From positions 3,260,820-3,324,819 of the forward strand of contig NZ_JWJG01000028.1 in assembly GCF_000818395.1 (NCBI RefSeq): DNA of 64,000 bases, written 5' to 3'. Of this stretch, positions 53,834-62,608 are shown piece after piece. The translations under genes and the position numbers were made by a program. The stretch comes from Noviherbaspirillum autotrophicum (GTDB taxonomy: Bacteria; Pseudomonadota; Gammaproteobacteria; Burkholderiales; Burkholderiaceae_D). The notes under the pieces are model-generated. The model had not been told where the DNA came from. It did not search any database and worked only from the letters and a program-made list of their open reading frames with translations. The number at the start of each line of letters is the position of its first letter. The stretch's first letter is position 1.

Positions 53834-54481
53834 TTATCGTTGCGGCTTGCTCGGAGCGGTGTAGCGTTTGTTGCACCACGTGTTGGGAGCTTCATTAAAT
53901 TCCCAGACCCGCTTGGATGCAGACTCGGCAGCTTCCAATAGCGCTTTTGAGCCGCTCATGCCGTCCATGCAACCATACTTGCCATAATTCTGGCATTTTT
54001 GCCATGCTCTTTCCTTACGGTCTTCTAACTCTTTTCTGTAGTCATCGTACTCTTGGGTTTTGCAATTCCGCATATTGGCCTCATAGCGGTTTTGCTCCTG
54101 CGTATACTTCGCCATCGCGTCCGTATAGGCTTTTTCCGCTTTCGTCCATTCGAGGTCGGCCTGGTTGAAACCTTCCAGGGCTTCCCGATAAAACTTACCT
54201 CGCGTCCCCGTTTGGTTCAGATATTGTTCATAAGCGGCACGCGCCTTTTCCCACTTCTTGGCACCGCTATACGCTTTGCCAAAATGAAAATAAAAGGTAT
54301 CAGGCATTTTTACGTTCAGCACCGCCGCTTTTTCAAAACTCTGGATCGCAATCTCGTAATCATTGGCATCCAGTGCCGTCTTGGCTTGCAACAAAAGCCG
54401 GTCCGCTTCGATTTGGGGCGGAAGTGCCCACGCGTTGGTGGACAAGATCAAGGCGAACAATATCGAGGTCAGGTGTTTCAT
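53834..54481 (-). CDS. Secreted TPR-type protein, paralogue of 53037-53747
   Basis: A 215-residue protein with a signal peptide (HLTSILFALILSTNAWA). The same TPR-like domain as its neighbour is present (IEADRLLLQAKTALDANDYE, KMPDTFYFHFGKAYSGAKKW, YLNQTGTRGKFYREALEGFN). It is followed by a coiled coil and a Cys-bearing tail (MRNCKTQEYDDYRKELEDRK, then CQNYGKYGCMDGMSG). I chose ATG 54481, with GAAGG 8 bases before it. An ATG 15 bases upstream is also possible. It lies 32 bases after the 476-codon gene. Confidence 0.78.
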   Translation of the reverse strand: MKHLTSILFALILSTNAWALPPQIEADRLLLQAKTALDANDYEIAIQSFEKAAVLNVKMPDTFYFHFGKAYSGAKKWEKARAAYEQYLNQTGTRGKFYREALEGFNQADLEWTKAEKAYTDAMAKYTQEQNRYEANMRNCKTQEYDDYRKELEDRKERAWQKCQNYGKYGCMDGMSGSKALLEAAESASKRVWEFNEAPNTWCNKRYTAPSKPQR

Positions 54482-54513
54482 GGTTTTGGCCTTCATTCAG
54501 CAAGAGTGTCAAT

Positions 54514-55944
54514 CTAATCTAGGATGCTGTTGGTAATCGACGATCCGGTTTTCGAACGCTGATTCCATTCCTTCTGCATCAGCTTGCGCGCATCTTTTTC
54601 CGTCGGTCCTTTGGTGCGTACCTGTTCATTGGTACACTCGTTTAAATTATTGAAGTTTTTCGGGTTACATGTCTGGCGCACGTTTTTCTCGCATTGGCGG
54701 TAATGCTTCTGCTGTTCGTAGTAGGGCTCGCAGCGAGTCCTGATCGGATCCCACTTCGCATGCCATTCGCGTGCCTCCTTTTCTCGTTCCTCTTTCCTCC
54801 GACGTGCTATTCCCTCTCTGCACTTTTCATCACAATCACTAGTGACAAGGTACAGGTCGGGAACCTCATTGCCACCGCGCGCCGTATTACATTCACCCTC
54901 GCTTGTGCCTGCTGGCGGCTGCGGACGCGGGCATTGCGCGCGTACGTAACAGGCATCAATATCGCGCAAAATGTCCTGGCAGGCTGCCTCGGCCGTGCGG
55001 CGATAGCTGGCGGTTTCTTGCGCGAGTTTTTTCCGGATCGCGGTTCGCTCAGTGCTTTCGTCCAGCAAGTCGTGAATGCTCTCTGGCGGACGCCTGCCTG
55101 CGCCATCCAGCACGCTGGCGCCGAGCCCGGGTGCCGATGGTTCCTTTTCCTTGTTTTGCGCCTTGTTGCCCGCGGCTTCCTTATCCTGTTTTGCCGCGTC
55201 CTTTTTGTCCTTCTCTTCCTGCTTCTGGCAAAACACAAATTTGGCGGCGGCACCGGGCTTGCTGCACAGCTTGTCGACCGCATCTTCCAGCATCGTCAAT
55301 TCCGATACGCCGGACTCCGGGCAAAGTATCAAGTCTTGCAGGCTGTATATCCCCTGTTTGAAGGCATTCTGTGCCGTCTTAGCGTCCACTTTCCATTGTC
55401 CAGCCTCTGCAGGTTTGCACAGGTCATAATGCCCAAAGACGTCATCCCAGCTGGGGCTGCCCGGCACATTGAAGGAATGTTGCCCTCCCGGCCGCACAGC
55501 GGTGCCGGTATTGAAGCGGTGCCTGAAACCCAGCATATCGATGGTATGCGCTCCCGTCACATTGACTGAAGCATGGCCGTCGATATATAGCTCGATGAGG
55601 CCTGCCGCCTTCCGCAATTCCGGCGGCAGACTGTCGGGGCTGAACCATAGCCTGTCCCCCCGCTTGCGCTGGTCCCGGAACTGGATACTGGTCAGCTTCC
55701 AAGACAATGTGTAGTTGCCGACCGGTTCGCCCATCAGAGCCCACAGCTTCCAGTTGATCTGATAATCCGCGCATACTTTCTGCACGATGGCGGAATGGGT
55801 GTCGAAGCAATGTGTACCGTTGTTCCCCACGGGGACAAGCGTCCCTTGACCACCCGGTTCCTTGTCGGCGCACCAAGCGACCGTAGGAGCCAGCAAGCAT
55901 GCGAACACGAACGCCAACAGGCGTTTGGCTCGATTCAGTGTCAT
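54514..55944 (-). CDS. Large secreted Cys-rich protein, unknown function
   Basis: A 476-residue protein with a signal peptide (RLLAFVFACLLAPTVAWC). The N-terminal ~215 residues look like a beta-rich domain (VGNYTLSWKLTSIQFRDQRK, then GLIELYIDGHASVNVTGAHT). A Lys/Glu-rich linker (KDAAKQDKEAAGNKAQNKEK) and helical segments with many Cys follow (ACQDILRDIDACYVRAQC, then SDCDEKCREGIARRRKE). It is not recognised as any family. Position and secretion tie it to the same envelope operon. Confidence 0.72.
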   Translation of the reverse strand: MTLNRAKRLLAFVFACLLAPTVAWCADKEPGGQGTLVPVGNNGTHCFDTHSAIVQKVCADYQINWKLWALMGEPVGNYTLSWKLTSIQFRDQRKRGDRLWFSPDSLPPELRKAAGLIELYIDGHASVNVTGAHTIDMLGFRHRFNTGTAVRPGGQHSFNVPGSPSWDDVFGHYDLCKPAEAGQWKVDAKTAQNAFKQGIYSLQDLILCPESGVSELTMLEDAVDKLCSKPGAAAKFVFCQKQEEKDKKDAAKQDKEAAGNKAQNKEKEPSAPGLGASVLDGAGRRPPESIHDLLDESTERTAIRKKLAQETASYRRTAEAACQDILRDIDACYVRAQCPRPQPPAGTSEGECNTARGGNEVPDLYLVTSDCDEKCREGIARRRKEEREKEAREWHAKWDPIRTRCEPYYEQQKHYRQCEKNVRQTCNPKNFNNLNECTNEQVRTKGPTEKDARKLMQKEWNQRSKTGSSITNSILD

Positions 55945-56018
55945 TACAGGTGCTCCCCTTCTTTGGTCCCCGCCAAATTCGTCACTTTGGCAAATTATTT
56001 TATTCTGGGCAAATATAT

Positions 56019-56333
56019 TTACTTCATCCCGGGCAAGACATACGCCGGCCGTTGCGGAATCGGTACCGGTTCGAAGCGGACGGCTCCGCCATTCGAGCCG
56101 TAATAGGGATCGCCGCGCCCCATTTCCTGAAAAGCCGCCCAGCAGCGGTTCTTCTCCTGCCGATATTCATGGCGACAGACGCCACCCGTATGGCGGTCGT
56201 GGCGGCAGGGCGCATAGCCGTTGTCGGCGTCGGCCAGGCAGGCGCGATAGTTCGCCTGCGACCAGGATTCGGCGCCGGCTACACTTATCCAGCACGCAAA
56301 CAAGCAGACAGCGAGAATCCGCAGCATTTTCAT
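56019..56333 (-). CDS. Small secreted Cys-rich protein
   Basis: A 104-residue protein with a signal peptide (MLRILAVCLFACWISVAGA) and a mature part with four Cys (YRACLADADNGYAPCRHDRH, then CRHEYRQEKNRCWAAFQEM). The spacing suggests two disulphides in a small helical fold. Its ATG overlaps the stop of the previous gene by 4 bases. No family recognised. Confidence 0.7.
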   Translation of the reverse strand: MKMLRILAVCLFACWISVAGAESWSQANYRACLADADNGYAPCRHDRHTGGVCRHEYRQEKNRCWAAFQEMGRGDPYYGSNGGAVRFEPVPIPQRPAYVLPGMK

Positions 56334-56623
56334 TGCGCGTCCCTTCCTTGCCTGCGCTGTTCTTTGGCTCGCCTTTCTGCCTCGATCCTGCCAGTGTCCG
56401 CCCGATGCTCTTTCCTGACATTGTCATAGCAGGTGTCATTCAGCGAGCGGGCGGTATCCCAGCAATTGCCGTTCTTGTACCCAGGGCTTTGGTCGAGGCA
56501 TCTCAATAGTGCCGAAGAAGCCATCTGATGGCAGTGCAGCAATTCATCGGAGGTTGGTGAGGCAAGTGCTGCCGGCGCCGCGCATGCCAGGACTGCAAGC
56601 AAATATGAGCGGATCAAAACCAT
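56330..56623 (-). CDS. Small secreted Cys-rich protein
   Basis: A 97-residue protein with a signal peptide (SYLLAVLACAAPAALA). The Cys pattern resembles its downstream neighbour (LLHCHQMASSALLRCLDQSP, then NCWDTARSLNDTCYDNVRKE), and the basic tail is RRAKEQRRQGRDAQ. The two may be distant paralogues. It overlaps the next gene by 4 bases. Confidence 0.7.
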   Translation of the reverse strand: MVLIRSYLLAVLACAAPAALASPTSDELLHCHQMASSALLRCLDQSPGYKNGNCWDTARSLNDTCYDNVRKEHRADTGRIEAERRAKEQRRQGRDAQ

Positions 56624-56644
56624 GTTGTCGCTCCGGTCAGATGA

Positions 56645-57160
56645 CTATTTCTCTTGTACTGCCTTTTCATGCAGCACCGCATCGAGCGCTTCGGCATGAA
56701 GGTGTCGCATGTGAGCGCCGTGGTTACTGGATAACAGCTCGAATGTCAGTGCGTCGTTCCGGTTGATGACGATCAGGGTCGGAAAGCCGGTCAGGCGCGC
56801 CGAGTACTCGGACAGCACGATGCCGCTGCTGACCGGCTTGCCGTCGATGGCCAGCAGAAAGCAGTGATCCTGCAACCGCTGGGCGGATTCGATGCCGATG
56901 AAGCGCGCGGAATCCAGCGTCCAGCGTCCGTTGCTCCGATTCCAGGCAATGACGTCGCGCTCGGTCAGTGTCGGTGGCGTGGTCGGCAGCGGCATGGCCT
57001 GCAACCTGCCGGCAGAAGCCGGCGATGCCTCCAGGTCGCACTGGATGCCGCTGGTCGTACCGACCGGATCGGTGATCCACAGCGCCAGTCGTGCCGAGTC
57101 GGCAGCCGCTGCACTGGCCGCAAAGGCCAGGCCACCCAGAAATATAAGAATTTTTTTCAT
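56645..57160 (-). CDS. Secreted protein with thioredoxin-like hints, unknown function
   Basis: A 171-residue protein with a signal peptide (KILIFLGGLAFAASAAAA) and an alpha/beta mature part (DVIAWNRSNGRWTLDSARFI, then FLLAIDGKPVSSGIVLSEYS, then ARLTGFPTLIVINRNDALTF). GFPTLIVI recalls the cis-Pro strand of thioredoxin folds, but there is no CxxC, so I do not assign that. The start is at ATG 57160. An upstream in-frame start (57196) falls inside the previous gene and precedes the signal peptide. Confidence 0.7.
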   Translation of the reverse strand: MKKILIFLGGLAFAASAAAADSARLALWITDPVGTTSGIQCDLEASPASAGRLQAMPLPTTPPTLTERDVIAWNRSNGRWTLDSARFIGIESAQRLQDHCFLLAIDGKPVSSGIVLSEYSARLTGFPTLIVINRNDALTFELLSSNHGAHMRHLHAEALDAVLHEKAVQEK

Positions 57161-57179
57161 ACTGGATTCTGTATGTCTG

Positions 57180-57491
57180 TCATGAGGAGGGTTCAATCAG
57201 GATGTGCAGCTCGCGCTTGTCCTGGATGCATTCACCGAACTTCACGTAGGTGCGGCTGGCGGCGTCCGTGCCGCGATAAGCGGCCTTGCCGCCGGTGTCG
57301 ACGAAGCGCAGGTAATGTCCGTACAGGTCGACAATCACTGGCCCGTTGAGCAGTGCGACGCTCAACCGGTAATCGTCGCGTCCGGCATTGGCTGCATCCA
57401 CCAGCACCCTACCCTCGTCATCGGTGACCCGCAACGTCACGGTGGGCGAGCGGCGCAGGACGCCGGCGAGCATGCGAGTCAACGTGATCAT
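57180..57491 (-). CDS. Hypothetical protein downstream of the VIT/vWA gene
   Basis: A 103-residue beta-rich protein (PTVTLRVTDDEGRVLVDAAN, then YRLSVALLNGPVIVDLYGHY, then TYVKFGECIQDKRELHILIE) without an obvious signal peptide. Its ATG overlaps the stop of the VIT/vWA gene as ATGA, so its synthesis is coupled to it. It may be a small domain partner of the DUF2135 end of that protein. The family is not recognised. Confidence 0.68.
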   Translation of the reverse strand: MITLTRMLAGVLRRSPTVTLRVTDDEGRVLVDAANAGRDDYRLSVALLNGPVIVDLYGHYLRFVDTGGKAAYRGTDAASRTYVKFGECIQDKRELHILIEPSS

Positions 57492-60334
57492 TTCGGCTTG
57501 ACCTCGAATTCGCCAACGAAGACTGTGTTGCCGCGCTCCTTCAGCCGTAGCGTGATCATTTGGTCTTTCTCAGAAGGCGTTCCGAATCCGCTCGACAGCT
57601 TCACCTGAAGGGTCGTGGCGCCCGCAACAATCTGTTGGCGGGAACCGAAGAAATTCGCTTCGATCCGGTACTTGCCGGGCTTCGCCTCGCGCAGCGAAAA
57701 CTCTTCCGGGCCGTAGCCGCCGGTGAAGTCGCGTGACATGCGCCCGCCCTGGTAGGTGAAGCGGTGCGCGTAATAGCACTTCTCGCCGTTGGGATCGGTC
57801 ACCCATAGGTCCATGTCGCTGTTGTCGGCGTCCCAAGTCAGCACCGCGCGCAAATCGAGCGGCAGGTTCTTCAGGAAGCGGGCATCGATGCGGCTGGTGT
57901 CGAGCGCAGGCTGCGACGGAGCGGCGGCGATGATCGCGTTCATTTCCGCCAGCGCAATCAGCTCGATTTCGGCAAAACGCGCATCCCACGGACGCACCAC
58001 CACTTCGTTCAGCTGGTCGATCGCCAGCTGGTAATGCTTGGCCGCTGCATGCGCAAGGCCGAGGTCGCGGAAGGATTGCGGCTCCTCTTCCGCCAGGTAC
58101 TGCACCTTCTCGAATACCGGAATGGCGAGTTCGGGCGCGTCCGCCTGCAGCAGCCGGTAACCGAGGATGCGCAGCACATGGCGGTTTTCCAGGTCCATCT
58201 CGGCCAAGTTGGATAGCACGCGCAAGGCCAGGTCGCGCTGCCCCTTGTCGATCAGCATGTCGGCCGCGTCGAGATAGAAGGCGCTGCTATTGGCATATGA
58301 AGGCTTTTCATCCAGGTACACTTGATACAAAGTGTCGGCGCTGGCTGCAGTCATGCGGGCGATGTAGGGGGCGTCGGAGCGCCATTTTTTCAGGGAAATG
58401 CCGATGTCGGACGGCGCCGGCTCACGTGCCGTTGCTGTCGGCGATGCTGCCCGCTGCGCGCCGGCGGCATCACTTTGCCGGAGTAGTCCCATCACTGGCG
58501 CGGGAGCCGCCATTGCCACCGGCGCAGCTTGCCCCGGCATGGGCACGGCCTTGGTTTCAGCTTTTTGCGGCGGCTCACCCTTCGGATAGGCTTTTTCCCA
58601 CCACGCCACTTTTTGCTCGAATTCTTGCAGCACGCGCTCCAAGTGCTTCTCGCGCTTGCTTGTCAGCTCGGCGCCGCGCAGCGCCTTCATCCGCTCATAT
58701 GCCGTCAGATACTCGGACGGCGGCATGACGTCATAGCGCACGTAGTCTTCCAACCGGTCAAGCACGATCAGTGACGTTTCGCGAGTCGGCATGGCGAATT
58801 GGTTTCCCAGCCGGCGGATTGCCCCGCGGTTGACTTCAAAATCGGCTTCGAGCGCGTGCAACTTGGAGCTTGCCCATAAATAGGCAGCGAGCGCATGCGT
58901 CGGTGCCCCAGCTGACACAGCCAATGTCACATCTTTCGGCTGGCCTTGCTGGAGCACGGTCACTGTTAGCTTCGCGCTGCCGTTGATGAGCTTACCTGCT
59001 ACGCGGAGCAATCCTTGCGGATCGGGGGAGTCGGCCAGCACCTCGGTTGCGCCTACAGCACTGATGTTACGGACATGAGCACCTTCCGTCAGCAGGGCTT
59101 GAGCGGCGGCGCCAGGCTTGTCCGGCAACACCTGAACCAGCCGGCCACCGCTGCGCTCGGCCAGCGCAGCCAGGCGGCCGGTGTCGGCGGCCAGCGAAGA
59201 ATTGAGCGCGTATAGGCGCTGACCTGCGGCCAGTTCGGGGAATCGGCTCGCGCCATAGTTCAGCAAACCATCGCTCACCAGCAGATATTCCTCGACATCC
59301 GCTTGCGGCTGCCAACCAGCCAGCGCGCTGGCGCCGTCGTAGACGGTATTCTGCAATGCGTTGCGCAGCGCCTCCCAATTACCGTCGACGATATGGAAAA
59401 CAGCAGTCGATTCGGCGCGGTCGCGCAATCTGGTCAGCCGCACTTCGGCATTGCCCACCGCCTTGAAATAGCGGTCGAGTTCCGCCAGTTCGGCATCACG
59501 CGCGCGTGCCGCGCCGGAGCCAGAGCTATCCCAGAGCAAACCGACGATCTTCGGCAGCGGCCGTGCTGCGCGTTTGGTCGAAACCGGAATTTCGGCGACG
59601 AAGTAAGTGTGGCCGTCGTGTTCCTGGATATAGGTCTGGGGCTGCACACTGGCTTGGGTAACGATGTTCAGCATGCCGCTCGGGGCGAAGCGACTTTTCG
59701 CCACGTGTGCCTGGTAGGTCGAGCCTTGTCTGCTGAAGCTTACGGCGCCGAGCGCACCGCTCACTTTCGGCACAGCTCCATTGCCATGAACTTTCAGCGT
59801 CAGATCGAACTCCTGCAATCGCTCGCCATACGCCAGCGGCAGGCGGTAGGACCAGTACATGCCATCGCGCGGCAGCGCTTCGGCATATTTCAGCTCCACC
59901 ATGCGCGTGCCGAGCGCGGCAATCGGGTAAACCCGCAGCTTGAAATTGCTACCCTGAGTGTTTTCAAGGAGAGCCGGGTCGATATTGCGGCGCTCAATTG
60001 CTTCAAAAATCTGTCGGCCCTTGGCTTTTTCTACCGGCACGGCGGGACGCAACTTGCCATCGACATCGAGCGCAAAACCGGTAATTTGCTGCCCGGCCAG
60101 CAGCGGGAACTGCAAATGGCCTTCGAGCGGCCTCGGATTGGGGTTAAAGAACACCATTTGCACTGTGGTTTGTGCCATGCCGCCGCTGAGTTCGCCACTG
60201 ATGCGCAAGCTTTGCAACTGGATTGGTTTTTCAGCATCGGCGCTTGCCATCAAACGAGTGGAGTCCGGGATGGATTGCGCAGATGTTATGGCACTAGCAA
60301 GCAGCAAAAATAAGGTAAATAGGCGAGAAACCAT
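57488..60334 (-). CDS. Secreted VIT-vWA-DUF2135 protein
   Basis: A 948-residue protein with a signal peptide (SRLFTLFLLLASAITSAQS). A VIT domain (residues ~35-165; PLEGHLQFPLLAGQQITGFA, then AKGRQIFEAIERRNIDPALL) is followed by a von Willebrand A domain with the metal-site DSSGS (DxSxS) near 280. A Pro/Ala linker near 610-665, a TPR-like helical part (~700-830) and a C-terminal DUF2135 domain (LTWDADNSDMDLWVTDPNGE) complete it. VIT-vWA proteins bind ligands or partners through the metal site. There is no sortase signal. It is the first gene of an eight-gene operon behind promoter C and probably the central component. Confidence 0.88.
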   Translation of the reverse strand: MVSRLFTLFLLLASAITSAQSIPDSTRLMASADAEKPIQLQSLRISGELSGGMAQTTVQMVFFNPNPRPLEGHLQFPLLAGQQITGFALDVDGKLRPAVPVEKAKGRQIFEAIERRNIDPALLENTQGSNFKLRVYPIAALGTRMVELKYAEALPRDGMYWSYRLPLAYGERLQEFDLTLKVHGNGAVPKVSGALGAVSFSRQGSTYQAHVAKSRFAPSGMLNIVTQASVQPQTYIQEHDGHTYFVAEIPVSTKRAARPLPKIVGLLWDSSGSGAARARDAELAELDRYFKAVGNAEVRLTRLRDRAESTAVFHIVDGNWEALRNALQNTVYDGASALAGWQPQADVEEYLLVSDGLLNYGASRFPELAAGQRLYALNSSLAADTGRLAALAERSGGRLVQVLPDKPGAAAQALLTEGAHVRNISAVGATEVLADSPDPQGLLRVAGKLINGSAKLTVTVLQQGQPKDVTLAVSAGAPTHALAAYLWASSKLHALEADFEVNRGAIRRLGNQFAMPTRETSLIVLDRLEDYVRYDVMPPSEYLTAYERMKALRGAELTSKREKHLERVLQEFEQKVAWWEKAYPKGEPPQKAETKAVPMPGQAAPVAMAAPAPVMGLLRQSDAAGAQRAASPTATAREPAPSDIGISLKKWRSDAPYIARMTAASADTLYQVYLDEKPSYANSSAFYLDAADMLIDKGQRDLALRVLSNLAEMDLENRHVLRILGYRLLQADAPELAIPVFEKVQYLAEEEPQSFRDLGLAHAAAKHYQLAIDQLNEVVVRPWDARFAEIELIALAEMNAIIAAAPSQPALDTSRIDARFLKNLPLDLRAVLTWDADNSDMDLWVTDPNGEKCYYAHRFTYQGGRMSRDFTGGYGPEEFSLREAKPGKYRIEANFFGSRQQIVAGATTLQVKLSSGFGTPSEKDQMITLRLKERGNTVFVGEFEVKPK

Positions 60335-60375
60335 GCAATTCTCCAGAAATCCGGCACAGCCGACTTGCTAGATGA

Positions 60376-60404
60376 AACGAAAGCGACGAATAAATGGGGT
60401 TAAA
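60376..60404 (-). promoter_or_regulatory. ECF-type promoter C (VIT/vWA operon)
   Basis: Read on the minus strand: TTTAACCCC (60404-60396), 16 bases, CGTT (60379-60376), 42 bases before the VIT/vWA ATG. Spacing and both elements are identical to promoters A and B, and CATTTTTAACCCC is shared with B. Confidence 0.6.
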
Positions 60405-60409
60405 AATGC

Positions 60410-61041
60410 TATGCAGTGCGAGGACTGTGCTCCATCATATCCACAATTGCACAATGGAAATAGATACTCATTGCAGTTTGGGCATCAAACGCGCTTTCGA
60501 TGGGTTTGCCCACTCGGTTGGGCTCCATTTCTTAACGTCGCGAAGGCATGCCCGCTGTCCACTGCCATTGACGTATTTACAAGAACGAGAAGAAAGGCCA
60601 GCAATGTATGGGGCTAGCCGCAGCGCAGTGAAAACGACAACGATCAAAAAGCATGCGCTGGGAATCACTTTTGCAGTACGCGCGGCGCTGTCAACAAAAC
60701 TGCTGTCCAGAATTCCCTATTAGTTATTGAACATCCGTTCTTGGGATAGTGACGCCACTTTGGAAGATCGTTTTTGGCCGATTCTGTTGAAAAACTCTCG
60801 AGAAATATTTATTTGCTATCGAAGCGAGTGCATTAGGTCAAGGGAGTAGCGCATTTTCCTGCTTTTCTATATGACTAATTCGTTTGACGAATCGTTATGG
60901 CAGCAATCTGCCTTGTCGGATATTTCTGGAAGGCTTTTTCAAATGTAAGGGACTTCCCCGTCCCGAAGCGACGTTGAAGTCGCAAGGCATCAAGTGCCAA
61001 GATTGAGGTGTCACCGTTCAATCTAACCAGGAGGGGAAGTC
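60410..61041. other. Intergenic stretch and left end of the second IS110-family element
   Basis: About 630 bases without a supported gene. Frames are short and have no ribosome sites. The last ~100 bases contain GGGAC-N6-GTCCC and GCGAC-N6-GTCGC hairpins and lead into the transposase, so they are probably element DNA. The left border of the element is not visible. Confidence 0.4.
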
Positions 61042-62112
61042 ATGCACCAGCTTACTACCATCGGGATTGATCTCGCAAAGGATGTCATCGCGGCATGCGT
61101 CATGGATCAATATGGCGCCGTCACCGAACAACGGGTGTTACGCAGAGAAGCATTCGAACGCTGGGCAGCGCAATTGGAACCTGCCATGGTTGCCATGGAA
61201 GCCTGCGGTTCTGCACACCACTGGGGAAGGTGGTTTGCCGCACGCGGCCACACGACCCGGCTAATTGCGCCGGAATTCGTGGTGCCGTTTCGCAAAGGGG
61301 GCAAGAACGATACCGCCGATGCAGAAGCGGTCGCTATTGCTGCCCGCCAACCAACGATGCGTTTTGTCCCGATCAAGACAGCTGACCAGCAAGCAATGCT
61401 GGCCTGGCACTGCGCACGGGAAGGCTGGAAGGAAGAACGTGTTGCGCTGCTCAACCGCGTGCGCGGGCTGCTGGCCGAGTATGGTGTCGTCATCCCCCGG
61501 TCGCCAGAGCGGTTGCTGACCGCCTTGCCGGCGCTGACTGAAGACGCTCGCCTGCCTGATCGGATTCACGCGTTATTGCTGGAAGTGCGGGAACAACTGA
61601 GTGCATTGCATGCCAGATTGGCCAAATGCGATGCGCATATTGCTGCCCATGCAAACCACAGTACTGCTGCACAGCGTGCGATGCAGCTCACTGGAGTGGG
61701 GCCCGTTACCGCCAGTGCGCTGGCTGCCACGGTGCCCGACGCCCGGGTGTTCAGGAACGGCCGACGATTTGGTGCCTGGCTGGGGCTGACACCGCGCCAA
61801 CATAGTTCAGGCGGCAAGACGCGTCTTGGCCGCATCAGCCTGCACGGTAACGTCTATTTGCGCAACCTGTTGATCCAGGGAGCGCGCAGCACGTTACAGA
61901 GTGCCTTGCGGGCCGATCCAGCCAAGGCAAACCGCCTGCAGCGCTGGATCAGTGCACTTTACGGCCGCAAAGGCTATTTCAAGACGGTGATTGCCATTGC
62001 CAACAAACATGCACGGATGCTGTGGGCGATGCTGGCCAGGGACGAGAACTATGATGCATCGGCCTGGCAACGGCATCCCATGACTTCCATTGCGTCACCA
62101 AAGAATCCATGA
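61042..62112 (+). CDS. IS110/IS1111-family transposase
   Basis: A 356-residue recombinase with an N-terminal DEDD RuvC-like domain (TTIGIDLAKDVIAACVMDQY, AMEACGSAHHWGRWF, KGGKNDTADAEAVAIAARQP). The C-terminal domain has MQLTGVGPVTASALAATVPD and the Ser-containing GLTPRQHSSGGKTRLGRIS. The length is right for the IS1111-like branch. AGGAGGGG precedes the ATG. It is a different, only distantly related element from the IS110 at 43613. Confidence 0.88.
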   Translation: MHQLTTIGIDLAKDVIAACVMDQYGAVTEQRVLRREAFERWAAQLEPAMVAMEACGSAHHWGRWFAARGHTTRLIAPEFVVPFRKGGKNDTADAEAVAIAARQPTMRFVPIKTADQQAMLAWHCAREGWKEERVALLNRVRGLLAEYGVVIPRSPERLLTALPALTEDARLPDRIHALLLEVREQLSALHARLAKCDAHIAAHANHSTAAQRAMQLTGVGPVTASALAATVPDARVFRNGRRFGAWLGLTPRQHSSGGKTRLGRISLHGNVYLRNLLIQGARSTLQSALRADPAKANRLQRWISALYGRKGYFKTVIAIANKHARMLWAMLARDENYDASAWQRHPMTSIASPKNP

Positions 62113-62608
62113 ATCTCTGATGTACAGCCCGGTACGATAGCAAGACGAGGTTGGACCGAACGAGAGAAGAGCCCGCCGATTCTGTTGGCTGGCATTGATT
62201 GCAGCAGTTGATCCCTGCTGCAACGCCGAGCCGGATTTCAAATGGGGCACTCTCGTGCGGCTAATATCGTGGCCCGCGCCAGCTCCTGGACGCAACAAGG
62301 CCGTTTGCAAAGACGCAGTCTGTACCTTTGCTTGCCGTTGTATCCGCTGCCATCTATCGAACATATGACTACAGTAACTGGGCCTCCGCGATGGTTGCGG
62401 TGCCTGCTGCCGCAGGCACCGCCTTCATTTCTCTTTGACTCTCAGGGGAAGTCCTTGCAAACAGAATCGGCCGCTGTGAGCCTATTTGGGAATCCATGGT
62501 GATGTCCGTTCCAGACGACTGTCAGGAACGCATGACATGGAACAGTCGATCCTAAGAAGCCATTCATGACTTTCTGGCGCCGTCGAAATCCGCGAATTGC
62601 ACCTATAT
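62113..62608. other. Non-coding stretch after the second IS110-family gene
   Basis: About 500 bases with no supported gene. A perfect 7-bp stem GCAGCAG / CTGCTGC (62201-62207 and 62215-62221) lies ~90 bases after the stop. In the IS1111 branch the guiding RNA is encoded on the transposase 3' side, so this end is the place to look. The rest carries no clear signal. Confidence 0.4.

Noticed and set aside
56645..57160. Thioredoxin-fold assignment from the GFPTLIVI segment
   Set aside because: No CxxC or equivalent active site; similarity is limited to one strand.
60120..60150. Fourth TTTAACCCC, on the minus strand inside the VIT/vWA gene
   Set aside because: No CGTT at 16 bases and it lies inside a coding region; used as a negative control for the promoter motif.
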